Positions 19,662 to 28,535 of a stretch of DNA of 64,000 nt are shown in pieces. Location: positions 62,001 to 126,000 of the forward strand of contig JAJZVU010000001.1 in the NCBI GenBank assembly GCA_021845505.1, read 5' to 3'. The notes under the pieces are model-generated. The model did no database searches. It was not told the DNA's origin and saw nothing but the letters and a program-made list of their open reading frames with translations. The translations under genes and the position numbers were made by a program. Source of the DNA: Pseudomonadota bacterium. GTDB taxonomy: Bacteria; Pseudomonadota; Gammaproteobacteria; Burkholderiales; Burkholderiaceae_C. The stretch's first letter is position 1, and every line of letters starts with the position of its first letter.

Positions 19662-21326
19662 TCAATCGCCGGCACAGATGTCGATTCCGCTGGTCTCGGG
19701 CAGCAGCAGCATGCCGACGACCAGGCTGACGGCGGCCACCGTCACCGGATACCACAGACCGTGGTAGATCCCGCCGTCGTAGGCCACCAGCGCAAAGGCG
19801 ATGGTCGGCACCATGCCGCCGAACCAGCCGTTGCCCAGGTTGTAGGGCAGGCCCATCGACGTGTAGCGTATGCGCGTGGGGAACAGTTCGACCAGGGTCG
19901 CTGCGATCGGGCCGTAGACCAGCGCCACGTCGGCGACCAGCAGGGTCAGGATCAGCACCACCAGCGGGCCGTCGACCTGCGCCGGATCGGCTCGCGCGGG
20001 GTAGCCGGCCGCGGCCACCACCGCGCGCAGTGCCTGCTGCAGCGCGGCCATGCGGCGCCGCCGCTCGGGCACCGACATGCCGCGGGCATCGAACGACCGG
20101 ATGCGCCGGCCGCCGACCTCGATGAAGGCCGTGCCGGGGGCGTCGCGCCGCCGATAGTCCACGGCGACCGCGCTCAGCGCCTGCTTGGCCAGGTCGCAGG
20201 AACTGGTGAAGGGTTCCCCCTTGTCGGGACGCAGCGGGAACGAACAACTGCGCGGATCGGCCACCAGCACGACCGGATGGGTCCGCATCGCGAGGGCCAG
20301 CGCCGGATTGGCCGCGTCGGTCAACGCGTGGAACATCGGGAAATAGCCCACCACGGCGAGCAGGCAGCCGCTGAGCATCACAGGGCGCCTGCCGACGCGG
20401 TCGGACAGCCTGCCGAACACCCAGAACAGCGGAATCGCCAGCAGCAGCGAGATGCCGATCAGCAGGTCGGCCAGCGCGCCGTCGAGCTTGAGGGTGCGGG
20501 TCAGGAACACCAGCACGTAGAACTGGCCCGTGTACCAGATCACCCCCTGGCCGGCAGTCAGCCCGAACAGCGCGATGAACAGGCGGCGCAGGTTGTCGCC
20601 GCGCCCCAGCGCTTCGGTCAGCGGCGCCTTGGACGTTCGGCCGGCTCGCCGGATATGCACGAATGCGGGCGATTCGTGGAGCCGCAGGCGCATCCACACC
20701 GAGACCGCCAGCAGTGCGCTGGAGGCCAGGAAGGGCAGGCGCCAGCCCCAGCTGACGAACGCCTGCTCGCCCAGCAGCCGGCGCAGGCCGACATTGACCA
20801 GCAGCGACAGCAGCAGCCCGACGGTCGCGGTGGTCTGCAGCCACGCGGTGTAGGCGCCGCGGGCGTGCCGGGGGGCGTATTCGCCGACATAGGTCGCCGC
20901 TCCGCCGTACTCCCCGCCGACCGCCAGCCCCTGCAACAGCCGCAGCGCCACCAGGATCAGCGGCGCGGCCACGCCGATGGTCGAGTATCCCGGCAACAGC
21001 CCGGCGATGAAGGTCGACAACCCCATCAACAGGATGGTGACGAGGAAGGTGTACTTGCGCCCGATCAGGTCGCCCAGGCGGCCGAACAGCAGGGCACCGA
21101 AGGGGCGCACCAGGAATCCCGACGCAAAGGCCAGCAGCGCGAACACGAAGGCCGAGCTGCGGTCGAGCCCGGCGAAGAACTCCTGGCCGATGATCGCCGC
21201 CAGCGAGCCGTAGAGATAGAAGTCGTACCACTCGAACACCGTGCCCAGCGCCGACGCCACCAGCGCCCGCCGCTGCTCGCGGTCCAGGCGCTGCGTCGGC
21301 TGCGCGGGCGCCGGCGGCTCGATCAT
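19662..21326 (-). CDS. MFS transporter, metabolite:H+ symporter type
   Basis: A 554-aa major-facilitator protein of the MHS branch (ProP/ShiA-like). The N-terminal FEWYDFYLYGSLAAIIG, the loop 2-3 signature FGRLGDLIGRKYTF and LLQGLAVGGEYGGAATYVGEYA are typical. It is about 100 residues longer than ProP because of an insertion after the eighth membrane segment (about residues 350-450) with two cysteines and many charged residues, probably a periplasmic loop. Similar insertions occur in some MHS members. The substrate is unknown (dicarboxylates, betaines or shikimate in relatives). It is 25 bases downstream of the DUF1840 gene. Confidence 0.85.
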   Translation of the reverse strand: MIEPPAPAQPTQRLDREQRRALVASALGTVFEWYDFYLYGSLAAIIGQEFFAGLDRSSAFVFALLAFASGFLVRPFGALLFGRLGDLIGRKYTFLVTILLMGLSTFIAGLLPGYSTIGVAAPLILVALRLLQGLAVGGEYGGAATYVGEYAPRHARGAYTAWLQTTATVGLLLSLLVNVGLRRLLGEQAFVSWGWRLPFLASSALLAVSVWMRLRLHESPAFVHIRRAGRTSKAPLTEALGRGDNLRRLFIALFGLTAGQGVIWYTGQFYVLVFLTRTLKLDGALADLLIGISLLLAIPLFWVFGRLSDRVGRRPVMLSGCLLAVVGYFPMFHALTDAANPALALAMRTHPVVLVADPRSCSFPLRPDKGEPFTSSCDLAKQALSAVAVDYRRRDAPGTAFIEVGGRRIRSFDARGMSVPERRRRMAALQQALRAVVAAAGYPARADPAQVDGPLVVLILTLLVADVALVYGPIAATLVELFPTRIRYTSMGLPYNLGNGWFGGMVPTIAFALVAYDGGIYHGLWYPVTVAAVSLVVGMLLLPETSGIDICAGD

Positions 21327-21351
21327 GGTCGGCACCGCCGGGGCTGCGCGC

Positions 21352-21654
21352 TCACACCCCCCATACCACCGGGGTGTCGGCCGCCAGGCTGCGCTTGAGC
21401 AATTGCACGAAGGGCCAGGCGCGCTGGCGCAGGCCGATGGCCTGCGCCGAGCCGCCCTCCGCGGCCGGCCCCGCGGCACGGGCGCGCTCGTCCTCCTCGA
21501 CCGCCGCCTGCAGCGCCGCGATCGCCCGCTGCATGTCGGCCGGCTCGATGATGCCCTGGCGCCCCGGCTGCTTGCCGATGATTCCCAGGATGCGCTCTGC
21601 GGGCCCCTGGTTCATGTAGAGGTCGGAGTCGGCACGCGAGCGGAAGCGATACAT
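21352..21654 (-). CDS. DUF1840 domain protein
   Basis: A 100-aa protein with no assigned function, matching the betaproteobacterial DUF1840 family: start MYRFRSRADSDL, middle GKQPGRQGIIEPADMQRAI, and the C-terminal signature LRQRAWPFVQLLKRS ending in VVWGV. Residues 42-70 are acidic/Ala-rich. A second ATG one codon upstream (21657) is possible, but relatives begin with a single Met-aromatic. It sits at the head of a probable minus-strand operon with the MFS and ABC genes. Confidence 0.85.
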   Translation of the reverse strand: MYRFRSRADSDLYMNQGPAERILGIIGKQPGRQGIIEPADMQRAIAALQAAVEEDERARAAGPAAEGGSAQAIGLRQRAWPFVQLLKRSLAADTPVVWGV

Positions 21655-21901
21655 CATGGCGCAGGAACTGGGGGCTCGGCCGCCGAAGCCGTCGGCGCGC
21701 CGCCCGCACAGCATAAAGGCCTTCGGCCCGGGCAACCAGCGCGAGGGGCGCAGCGCGCCCGCGCCCGCGCCGGCCGGGAGGCCCGGGCGGGCCGGGCGCG
21801 CAGGTTTGCTGCTCCCGCTCACGATACTCGGCGGAGCACGCTGCGCAACCCCGCTCGGGCTTTTACACTGGGGTCATCGACGCAACCGTGCGAGCCCAGC
21901 C

Positions 21902-22351
21902 ATGTCCGACGAATCCGAGCAACTGGTGACCTTGCGCCAGCGCCGGGACTATGCCTTTGACATCGAATTCGGCGACGGCAAGCCCTTGCTGCTGGCCGAC
22001 GAGCCGCCGCCGCTGGGACAGGCGGCGGGTCCGTCGCCCGGCCAGCTGCTGCTGGCCGCCGTCGGCAACTGCATGAGTTCGAGCCTGCTGTTCGCGCTGC
22101 GCAAGTTCAAGAACGACCCCGGAGGCATCACCACCAGCGCGCGCGCGCGCATCGGCCGCAACGAGGCCGGGCGCTTGCGCGTGCTGCACATCGAGGTGCA
22201 GATCCGCCTGGGCAGGCCGGCCGACCAGCTGCAGCACCTCGATCGCATCCTCGATCAGTTCGAGGATTTCTGCACCGTCGGCCAGAGCGTGCGCGGCGGC
22301 ATACCGACCGAGGTCGCCGTGTTCGACTCCACCGGCCAGCGCCTGCACTGA
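21902..22351 (+). CDS. OsmC-family protein (peroxiredoxin-like)
   Basis: A 149-aa OsmC/Ohr-fold protein. The two conserved cysteines expected of thiol peroxidases of this fold are seen in VGNCMSSSLLFALRKF and DFCTVGQSV. OsmC/Ohr proteins reduce organic hydroperoxides; this one is closer to the uncharacterised OsmC-like branch (no canonical Ohr motif), so the substrate is open. A TACACT element at 21864-21869 may be its -10. The methyltransferase gene follows in the same direction. Confidence 0.82.
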   Translation: MSDESEQLVTLRQRRDYAFDIEFGDGKPLLLADEPPPLGQAAGPSPGQLLLAAVGNCMSSSLLFALRKFKNDPGGITTSARARIGRNEAGRLRVLHIEVQIRLGRPADQLQHLDRILDQFEDFCTVGQSVRGGIPTEVAVFDSTGQRLH

Positions 22352-22426
22352 CAGGCAGTGGCCACACCCGCAGGCCGACGACGGCCCGCGGCCGCTTCGC
22401 CGACCCACCCGACCGACCCCGCCGCC

Positions 22427-23074
22427 ATGGACTCCGCACCCCAGAACCCGCCCTCCGGCTTCGACGACCCACGCTCGCATTGGGACCAGCGCTTTGCCCG
22501 TCCCGGACTGCTGTTCGGCGAGCAGCCCAACCGCTACCTCGCCAGCCAGGCACACCGCCTGGCGCCCGGCTCCCGGGTCCTGAGCGTCGCCGACGGCGAG
22601 GGACGCAACGCCCTGTACCTGGCCTCGCTGGGCCACCAGGTCTGCGCCTTCGATCTTTCCCCGGTGGCGGTCGCCAAGGCGCGCGAATGGGCCGCGCAGC
22701 GCGGCCTGCAGGTGGACTTCCGGCTGAGCGCCGTCGACGACTGGGACTGGACGCCGGAGCAGTGGGACGCGGTGGCGGCGATTTTCGTGCAATTCGCCGA
22801 TCCGCCGATGCGCCAGCGCATGTTCGCCGGCATCTGGCGTTCGCTGCGTCCCGGCGGCCTGCTGGTGGTGCAGGGCTACACCGCGCGCCAGCTGGAACTG
22901 CGCACCGGCGGGCCGGGCAAGCTCGCCCATCTCTACCACGCCGACATGCTGCGCGGACTGCTGCCCCAGGCGCAGTGGCTGGAGTTGCGCGAATACGAGG
23001 ACGACATCGCCGAAGGCAGCGCGCACCTCGGGCACTCGGCGCTGCTGGGCGCGGTCGCGCGCAAGCCGGCCTGA
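22427..23074 (+). CDS. class I SAM-dependent methyltransferase (TehB-like)
   Basis: A 215-aa SAM-dependent methyltransferase. The SAM-binding motif I is VLSVADGEGRNALYLASLG (family VxDxGxGxN), motif II around VCAFDLSPVAV, and the post-motif region AIFVQFADPPM. It resembles the TehB/tellurite-resistance and thiol methyltransferase group; the substrate cannot be fixed. ATG 22427 is chosen; an upstream GTG at 22358 would add 23 Pro/Ala/Thr-rich residues. It lies about 75 bases after the OsmC-like gene and converges with the YXWGXW gene. Confidence 0.82.
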   Translation: MDSAPQNPPSGFDDPRSHWDQRFARPGLLFGEQPNRYLASQAHRLAPGSRVLSVADGEGRNALYLASLGHQVCAFDLSPVAVAKAREWAAQRGLQVDFRLSAVDDWDWTPEQWDAVAAIFVQFADPPMRQRMFAGIWRSLRPGGLLVVQGYTARQLELRTGGPGKLAHLYHADMLRGLLPQAQWLELREYEDDIAEGSAHLGHSALLGAVARKPA

Positions 23075-23096
23075 AGTCCGGCGCGGCGCGGTGCGC

Positions 23097-23441
23097 CTAG
23101 CGCCTGCGCCAATGCCCGGGCTGCTCGCGCCAGCCTCCGCCGTGGTGCTGCCAGCGCGGGGCGACCCAGACATAGCCCGGGCGCGGCGCCACCCAGCGCC
23201 CCGGATACCACACGTAGCGGGCGCCACCCCAGCTCCAGTAGCCGGAAATCCACCAGTACCCCGGCACCGGGGCGACCCCGACGACTTCCACCCGCGGTGC
23301 CGGCGGCGGCGCGGGCACCGCGACATAGCCGGGGTAGACCACCGCGCCGCCATAGCCGGCGTAGGGGGCCGGAGCCACCACGCAGCCGGCGAGCAGCGCC
23401 AGGCAGAGGGTTGCGCAAACGGAGCACAGGCTGCGCATCAT
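23097..23441 (-). CDS. YXWGXW-repeat lipoprotein
   Basis: A 114-aa exported protein. An N-terminal signal with lipobox LLAGC suggests a lipoprotein, probably outer-membrane. The mature part is Tyr/Trp/Pro-rich with repeated W-x-x-G-x-W-type units (GYWWISGYWSWGG, VWYPGRWVAPRPGYVW), the pattern of YXWGXW-repeat proteins; function unknown. AGGAG precedes the start; a double ATG makes 23441 or 23438 equally likely. It converges on the methyltransferase gene. Confidence 0.82.
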   Translation of the reverse strand: MMRSLCSVCATLCLALLAGCVVAPAPYAGYGGAVVYPGYVAVPAPPPAPRVEVVGVAPVPGYWWISGYWSWGGARYVWYPGRWVAPRPGYVWVAPRWQHHGGGWREQPGHWRRR

Positions 23442-23710
23442 CGGCACTCCTTGGCAGGGATCTGCGGGGCGGGCGGGTTTGTCGCGCCCATACTGCCCTA
23501 GGCGACAACCCCAAGGCCGAATCCCCGGCTCGATGCGACAATTGTCCTCGCCTGCAGCCGGCAGGGATGACTCCGGGAAGCGCGGAGTTTGATGTCGACC
23601 AGGGTGCGCACCCCGTTGCCCGGTCGTCACGGCACCCAACCCGCGACACAGCGGGCCTCACCCACCGCAGACGGCACGCGCCCCGGCGCGGCGCCCAACG
23701 AGGAGACACC

Positions 23711-24190
23711 ATGCAAGACCCCCGCCGTTCCCTTCTCCGATACGCCGCGGCAGCGGCCTGCGCGCTCGGCCTGGCCGGCGCCGCCCAGGCCTCCGGCTTT
23801 GCCGGTGCGCGCGCGACCCGCGACCACTACGGCGCGATCTTCCAGATCGACTCGGGCGGCCAGGGCGCGATCAAGAAGACCCTGAACAACATCGAGAACC
23901 TGCTCGGCGACCCCCGCCTCAAGGGCAAGCTGCGGGTCGAACTCATCGCCAACGCGAAGGGCTTCGCGATCTATGTGAAGAACAACGGCTTCGAGCAGAA
24001 GCTGCTGCATCTGCAAAAGCAGGGCGTGATCCTGGCGCAGTGCGCAAACACCCTGCGCGAACTCCATGTCGACCGCAAGGATCTCTACCCCTTCGTCAGC
24101 ATCGTGCCCTCCGGCATGGGCGAGATCACGCTGCGCGAGTCCGAGGGCTGGGCCTACATCCACCCGACTCCTCCGCACGAAAGCATGTGA
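23711..24190 (+). CDS. exported DsrE-family protein
   Basis: A 159-aa periplasmic protein. Residues 1-27 form a signal peptide that begins with a twin-Arg pair (DPRRSLLRYAAAA) and ends at AQA-S, so Tat export is possible though the motif is incomplete. The rest fits the DsrE/DsrF fold, with the conserved single Cys in LAQCANTL and the C-terminal IVPSGMGEI segment. Cytoplasmic DsrE relays sulfur; the role of exported forms is not known. AGGAG lies before the ATG; a terminator follows. Confidence 0.78.
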   Translation: MQDPRRSLLRYAAAAACALGLAGAAQASGFAGARATRDHYGAIFQIDSGGQGAIKKTLNNIENLLGDPRLKGKLRVELIANAKGFAIYVKNNGFEQKLLHLQKQGVILAQCANTLRELHVDRKDLYPFVSIVPSGMGEITLRESEGWAYIHPTPPHESM

Positions 24191-24229
24191 GGCTGCCGCC
24201 GGCCGCGACGCCGGCGGGCCCTGCCAGCG

Positions 24230-24255
24230 AACCCGGCCACCACGCCGGGTTTTTT
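24230..24255 (+). terminator. Rho-independent terminator after the DsrE-like gene
   Basis: Perfect 8-bp stem AACCCGGC (24230-24237) / GCCGGGTT (24244-24251), loop CACCAC, followed by a T-run. It separates the DsrE-like gene from groEL. Confidence 0.9.
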
Positions 24256-24378
24256 GTCGTCCGCGTTGCGCCAGCGCAGCCGATGTCCGCTGGCGCGCGG
24301 CCGCGCCGGCGCCTCGCGCCGGATACTCGTGCGCAGGGCCGGGCGCGTGGCGCCGGCCGCTGGCAAGTGGAGGCGCGG

Positions 24379-26004
24379 ATGGCGCACAAGCAGGTCTTGT
24401 TCAGGTCGCAGGCCCGCGAGAAGATCCTCGCCGGCGCGACCCAGCTCGCCGACGCGGTGCGCGTGACCCTCGGGCCGCGCTCCAAGTCGGTGCTCATCGG
24501 CCGCAAGTGGGGCACTCCGATCGTCTGCAACGACGGCGTCACCATCGCCAAGGAATTCGACCTCGCCGACGCCGAGCAGGATCTCGGGGCGCGCATGCTG
24601 CGCCAGGCTGCCGAGAAGACCGGCGATGCCGTGGGCGACGGCACCAGCACGGCCACCGTGCTGGCGCACGCGATCTTCGCCGACGGCGTGCGCAATGTCG
24701 TCGCCGGCGCCAGCGCGATCGACCTCAAGCGCGGACTCGAGCGCGCGGCGCGCACCGCGGTGCAGGCGCTGCGCGCGCTGTCGCGCCCGGTGACCACGCG
24801 CAAGGAAAAGTCCCAGGTCGCCGCGATCTCCGCGCACAACGACGCGGCCATCGGCGAGCTCGTCGCCGAGGCGATGGAGCGCGTGGGCAACGACGGGGTG
24901 ATCACCGTCGAGGAATCCAAGACCACCGACACCGTGCTCGACGTGGTCGAAGGCATGCGGTTCGACCGCGGCTACCTGTCGCCGTACTTTGTCAGCAATG
25001 CGGAGAAGATGGAAGCGGTGATGGAGAACTGCCTGGTGTTGTTGTGCGACCGCAGGATCTCGGGGATGAACCAGCTGCTGGGCTTGCTCGAGCAGGTGGT
25101 CAAGTCGGGCAGGCCGCTGCTGCTGGTGGCCGAGGAGGTCGACGGCGAAGCGCTGGCCACGCTGGTGGTCAACCATGTGCGCGGCGTGCTCAAGTGCTGC
25201 GCGGTCAAGGCCCCGGGGTACGGAGAGCGGCGCAAGGCCATGCTGCAGGATCTGGCCGTGCTGACCGGCGCGCAGGTGGTGTCCGATGAAACCGGCCTGA
25301 CCCTGGAGCGCACCGCCTTGGCCCAGCTCGGTTCGGCCGCGCGCGTGGTCGTCGACAAGGACGACACGACGCTGATCGGCGGCGCCGGACGGCGCGCCGA
25401 CATCGATTCGCGCATCGCCCAGATCCGCGCCGAACTCGAACAGGCAGGCAGCGACTACGACCGCGAGCAACTGCAGCAGCGGGTCGCGCGGCTCGCCGGA
25501 GGGGTCGCGGTGATCCGTGTCGGCGCCCCGACCGAGGCCGAGATGAAGTCGCGCAAGGAGGCCTTCGACGACGCCATCAGCGCGACCCGCGCGGCCGTGG
25601 CCGAAGGCATCGTGCCGGGCGGCGGACTCGCGCTGCTGCGCTGCATCGACGCGGTCGCCGGCGAGGAGGCGCGCTGCGAGGGCGACGAACGGACCGGTGT
25701 GCGCATGCTGCGACAGGCGCTGGAGGCGCCGACGCGCCAGATCGCCGAGAACTCGGCCGCCGACGGCGGCGTGGTCGTGGCGCGCATGCTCGAAGGCAGC
25801 GGCAACCAGGGATTCGACGCGGCGCGCAAGCAGTACGTGGACCTGTTCGACGCGGGCATCGTCGACCCCACGAAGGTCGTGCGGGTCGCGCTGGAGAACG
25901 CGGTGTCGGTGGCCAGCGTGCTGCTGCTCACCGAGGCCACGATGACCGAGATCCCCGAGGCAGCCCCCCGGCAGCCCGACAGCGCGCTCGAGGCACCGCT
26001 GTAG
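24379..26004 (+). CDS. groEL: 60-kDa chaperonin, orphan GroEL paralogue
   Basis: A 541-aa chaperonin with the complete family core: TLGPRSKSVLIGRKWG, the ATP-binding GDGTSTATVLA, AISAHNDAAIGELVAEAM, and EGIVPGGGLALLR. It differs from the housekeeping GroEL in its N-terminus (MAHKQVLFRSQAREKIL) and in lacking the Gly-Gly-Met tail; it ends with Pro/Ala/Leu residues. No groES lies beside it, so it must use a GroES encoded elsewhere or act alone. A GGAGG-like site precedes the ATG. No CIRCE (HrcA) operator was seen in the 120-base gap upstream. The type occurs as an extra copy in several proteobacteria. Confidence 0.95.
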   Translation: MAHKQVLFRSQAREKILAGATQLADAVRVTLGPRSKSVLIGRKWGTPIVCNDGVTIAKEFDLADAEQDLGARMLRQAAEKTGDAVGDGTSTATVLAHAIFADGVRNVVAGASAIDLKRGLERAARTAVQALRALSRPVTTRKEKSQVAAISAHNDAAIGELVAEAMERVGNDGVITVEESKTTDTVLDVVEGMRFDRGYLSPYFVSNAEKMEAVMENCLVLLCDRRISGMNQLLGLLEQVVKSGRPLLLVAEEVDGEALATLVVNHVRGVLKCCAVKAPGYGERRKAMLQDLAVLTGAQVVSDETGLTLERTALAQLGSAARVVVDKDDTTLIGGAGRRADIDSRIAQIRAELEQAGSDYDREQLQQRVARLAGGVAVIRVGAPTEAEMKSRKEAFDDAISATRAAVAEGIVPGGGLALLRCIDAVAGEEARCEGDERTGVRMLRQALEAPTRQIAENSAADGGVVVARMLEGSGNQGFDAARKQYVDLFDAGIVDPTKVVRVALENAVSVASVLLLTEATMTEIPEAAPRQPDSALEAPL

Positions 26005-26163
26005 CGCTCCCGGCCGCAGCGGCCCGGCCCGGACGCGACGGGGCAAGCAACCGCTCCCCGGCAAGGCCGCGTGCATCGCCGCACAATCGACCCCGTCTGC
26101 GCGGCCGCGCGCAGCGGCGCCGGCATGCGGCTGCAGGCCCGCGCAACGCGGCGGCCCATCGTG

Positions 26164-26190
26164 CCGGACGACCCGGACGACCCGGACAAC
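26164..26190. repeat. 9-bp tandem repeat, three copies, before the ALDH gene
   Basis: Units CCGGACGAC, CCGGACGAC, CCGGACAAC in direct tandem in the 271-base gap between groEL and the aldehyde dehydrogenase gene. The unit is not coding. Its reverse complement (GTCGTCCGG) resembles the 9-bp unit found before ptsN. Confidence 0.75.
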
Positions 26191-26275
26191 CCGCATCACG
26201 CTGCTGCCCGCCGGGCATCGCGCCGAACCCGTCTCCCCCCTGCCGCCATCCGCCCACCTCCACCGCCGATCCGCC

Positions 26276-27829
26276 ATGACCGCCACCACCAGCGCCTCCA
26301 CCAGCGCCTCCACCAACGCCTCCACCGCCGCCTCCACCGCCGCCTGCGTGCTCGCCCATTTCGGCCTCGATCCGGCGCCCGCTGGCGCGGACCTGCAGGT
26401 GGTCTCGCCGATCGACGGCAAGCCGCTGGCCGCACTGCGATGCCATGCTCCCGACGAGGTCGCGCAGGCGGTCGGCCGTGCGCGGGAGGCGTTCGGCGCG
26501 TGGCGCGACGTTCCCGCTCCCAGGCGCGGAGAGCTGGTGCGCCTGCTGGGCGAGGAACTGCGCGAGCACAAGGACCTGCTGGCCAGGCTGGTGTGCCTGG
26601 AAAGCGGCAAGATCCTTTCCGAGGCGCTGGGCGAAGTGCAGGAGATGATCGACATCTGCGACTTCGCGGTCGGCCTGTCGCGCCAGCTCTACGGGCTGAC
26701 CATCGCGTCCGAGCGTGCCGGCCATCGCATGATGGAGACCTGGCACCCGCTGGGCGTCGTCGCGGTCCTCAGCGCCTTCAACTTCCCCGTGGCCGTCTGG
26801 TCGTGGAATTTCGCGCTGGCCATCGTCTGCGGCAACGCGGTGGTCTGGAAGCCCTCGGAAAAGACCCCGCTGAGCGCGCTGGCCTGCCAGTCGGTGTTCG
26901 AGCGCGCGGCCAGGCGCTTCGGCGCCTGCCCCGCAGGGCTGTCCCAGGTGGTGGTCGGCGCGCGCGACGTCGGCCAGTCGCTGGTCGACGACCCTCGCGT
27001 CGCGCTCGTGTCGGCCACCGGCAGCACCCGCATGGGGCGAGAGGTCGGGCCCCGCGTGGCCGCGCGCTTCGGCCGCTGCCTGCTGGAACTGGGAGGCAAC
27101 AACGCGGTGATCGTCGCGCCTTCGGCCGACCTCGCGCTGGCGCTGCGGGGCATCGCCTTCGCCGCCGCGGGGACCTGCGGACAGCGCTGCACCACGACCC
27201 GCCGGCTGATCGTGCACGCGCAGGTGAAGGCCGCGCTGGTCGACGCGCTGAAGAAGGCCTATGCCGGGTTGCGCATCGGCGATCCGCTGGACGACGGCGT
27301 GCTGGTCGGACCGCTGATCGATCGCCCGGCCTTCGACGCGATGCAGCAGGCGCTGCGCGACGCCGCCGGCGAAGGCGGCCGGGTCACCGGTGGCGAACGG
27401 GTGTTGCAGGACCGCCATCCCGGCGGCTACTACGTGCGCCCGGCGATCGTCGAGATGGCGCGCCAGACCGACACGGTCCGCCGCGAGACCTTCGCACCGA
27501 TCCTGTACGTGCTCGAGTACGAGGACTTCGAGCAGGCGCTGCGCCTGCAAAACGACGTGCCGCAGGGACTGGCTTCGGCGATTTTCACCAACGACCTGCG
27601 CGAGGCCGAGACCTTCCTGTCGGCGCGCGGGTCGGACTGCGGAATCGCCAACGTGAACATCGGGACCTCGGGCGCCGAGATCGGCGGCGCGTTCGGCGGC
27701 GAGAAGGAGACGGGCGGCGGGCGCGAATCCGGCTCCGACGCCTGGAAGGGCTACATGCGCAGGTCGACCAACACCATCAACTATTCGGGGCAGCTTCCGC
27801 TGGCGCAGGGAGTGCGCTTCGACATCTGA
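26276..27829 (+). CDS. ALDH7-type aldehyde dehydrogenase (alpha-aminoadipic/piperideine-6-carboxylate type)
   Basis: A 517-aa NAD+-dependent aldehyde dehydrogenase. SAFNFPVAVWSWN, the base Glu in ELGGNNA and the catalytic Cys in GTCGQRCTTTRRL mark the ALDH7 (antiquitin/AmaB) family, which oxidises aminoadipic semialdehyde in lysine breakdown and related semialdehydes. Residues 5-25 are a low-complexity Ser/Ala/Thr stretch coded by a 12-bp tandem repeat, so the start ATG (26276) could be drifting by repeat number. No lysine-degradation partner is adjacent; it ends facing ssb. Confidence 0.88.
   Translation: MTATTSASTSASTNASTAASTAACVLAHFGLDPAPAGADLQVVSPIDGKPLAALRCHAPDEVAQAVGRAREAFGAWRDVPAPRRGELVRLLGEELREHKDLLARLVCLESGKILSEALGEVQEMIDICDFAVGLSRQLYGLTIASERAGHRMMETWHPLGVVAVLSAFNFPVAVWSWNFALAIVCGNAVVWKPSEKTPLSALACQSVFERAARRFGACPAGLSQVVVGARDVGQSLVDDPRVALVSATGSTRMGREVGPRVAARFGRCLLELGGNNAVIVAPSADLALALRGIAFAAAGTCGQRCTTTRRLIVHAQVKAALVDALKKAYAGLRIGDPLDDGVLVGPLIDRPAFDAMQQALRDAAGEGGRVTGGERVLQDRHPGGYYVRPAIVEMARQTDTVRRETFAPILYVLEYEDFEQALRLQNDVPQGLASAIFTNDLREAETFLSARGSDCGIANVNIGTSGAEIGGAFGGEKETGGGRESGSDAWKGYMRRSTNTINYSGQLPLAQGVRFDI
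26293..26340 (+). repeat. 12-bp tandem repeat inside the ALDH gene
   Basis: Four copies of a 12-bp unit beginning GCCTCCACC (at 26293, 26305, 26317, 26329), with the last three bases AGC, AAC, GCC, GCC. It codes for Ala-Ser-Thr-X repeats at residues 7-22, upstream of the conserved fold. Confidence 0.85.
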
Positions 27830-27945
27830 GCCCCCGGGCCGCGCCCGGCCGGCCGCGATCCGCACGGCCGCCCGCGGGACGCCCGGGCCGGCGGCCCCGA
27901 CCGCCGGGTCGATGCCTCCGAGGAGTCACCCGGCGTCCTGTCCCG

Positions 27946-28446
27946 CTAGAACGGGATGTCGTCGTCCATGTCGTCGAAGTCCCCACCGGCCGGCTTGGCG
28001 GCCGGCGCGGCGGCGCGCGACGCGGCCGGCTGGCCGCGCGGCTGCGACTCGCGGGGGGCGCCGCGCCCGCCGTCACGGCTGCGGCTGTAGCCCGAATCGT
28101 CGTCGCCGCCGCCCTCGCGCGAACCCAGCAGCTGCATCTCGGTGGCGACGATGTCGGTGGTGTAGCGTTCGACCCCGTCCTTGTCGGTGTACTTGCCGTA
28201 CTTGAGCCTGCCCTCGACGTACACCGGCCTGCCCTTCTTCAGGTATTCGCCCGCGATCTCGGCCAGCCGGTCGTAGAACACCACGCGGTGCCACTCGGTT
28301 TCCTCCTTGCGCTCGCCGGACTTGTCCTTCCATTGCCGGGTGGTGGCGATCGACACGTTGCACACGGCGGCGCCGGAGGGTGCGTAGCGCACCTCCGGGT
28401 CGCGCCCGAGGTTGCCCAGCAGAATCACTTTGTTGACGGAGGCCAT
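27946..28446 (-). CDS. ssb: single-stranded DNA-binding protein
   Basis: SSB (166 aa) coats single-stranded DNA in replication and repair. The OB fold starts at [21 protein letters not shown], with the [16 protein letters not shown] strand region; after residue 115 comes a Gly/Arg/Ala-rich linker and the acidic tail ends DDDIPF, the docking site for partner proteins. The ATG 28446 matches homologues. It is divergent from uvrA, as in many proteobacteria. Confidence 0.97.
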   Translation of the reverse strand: MASVNKVILLGNLGRDPEVRYAPSGAAVCNVSIATTRQWKDKSGERKEETEWHRVVFYDRLAEIAGEYLKKGRPVYVEGRLKYGKYTDKDGVERYTTDIVATEMQLLGSREGGGDDDSGYSRSRDGGRGAPRESQPRGQPAASRAAAPAAKPAGGDFDDMDDDIPF

Positions 28447-28483
28447 GGGAAGTCCTGATCGGTTGACGGTGCGGCAAAGGCCG

Positions 28484-28510
28484 AGCATAGCGCCGCTTCC
28501 CACCGGTCAA
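28484..28510 (-). promoter_or_regulatory. ssb: candidate ssb promoter
   Basis: On the minus strand, TTGACC (28505-28510) and TATGCT (28484-28489) are separated by 15 bases, slightly short. The -35 lies within the right arm (28501-28512) of an imperfect inverted repeat whose left arm GGTTGACGGTG is at 28461-28471. No LexA-type CTGT-N8-ACAG box was found in the gap. Confidence 0.4.
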
Positions 28511-28535
28511 CCAGCGGCGGCGGGCGATGGCGCTC

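Noticed and set aside
24154-26655. A minus-strand open frame opposite groEL
   Set aside because: It crosses the terminator and the intergenic gap, lacks a plausible start and contains no motif; GroEL on the plus strand is certain.
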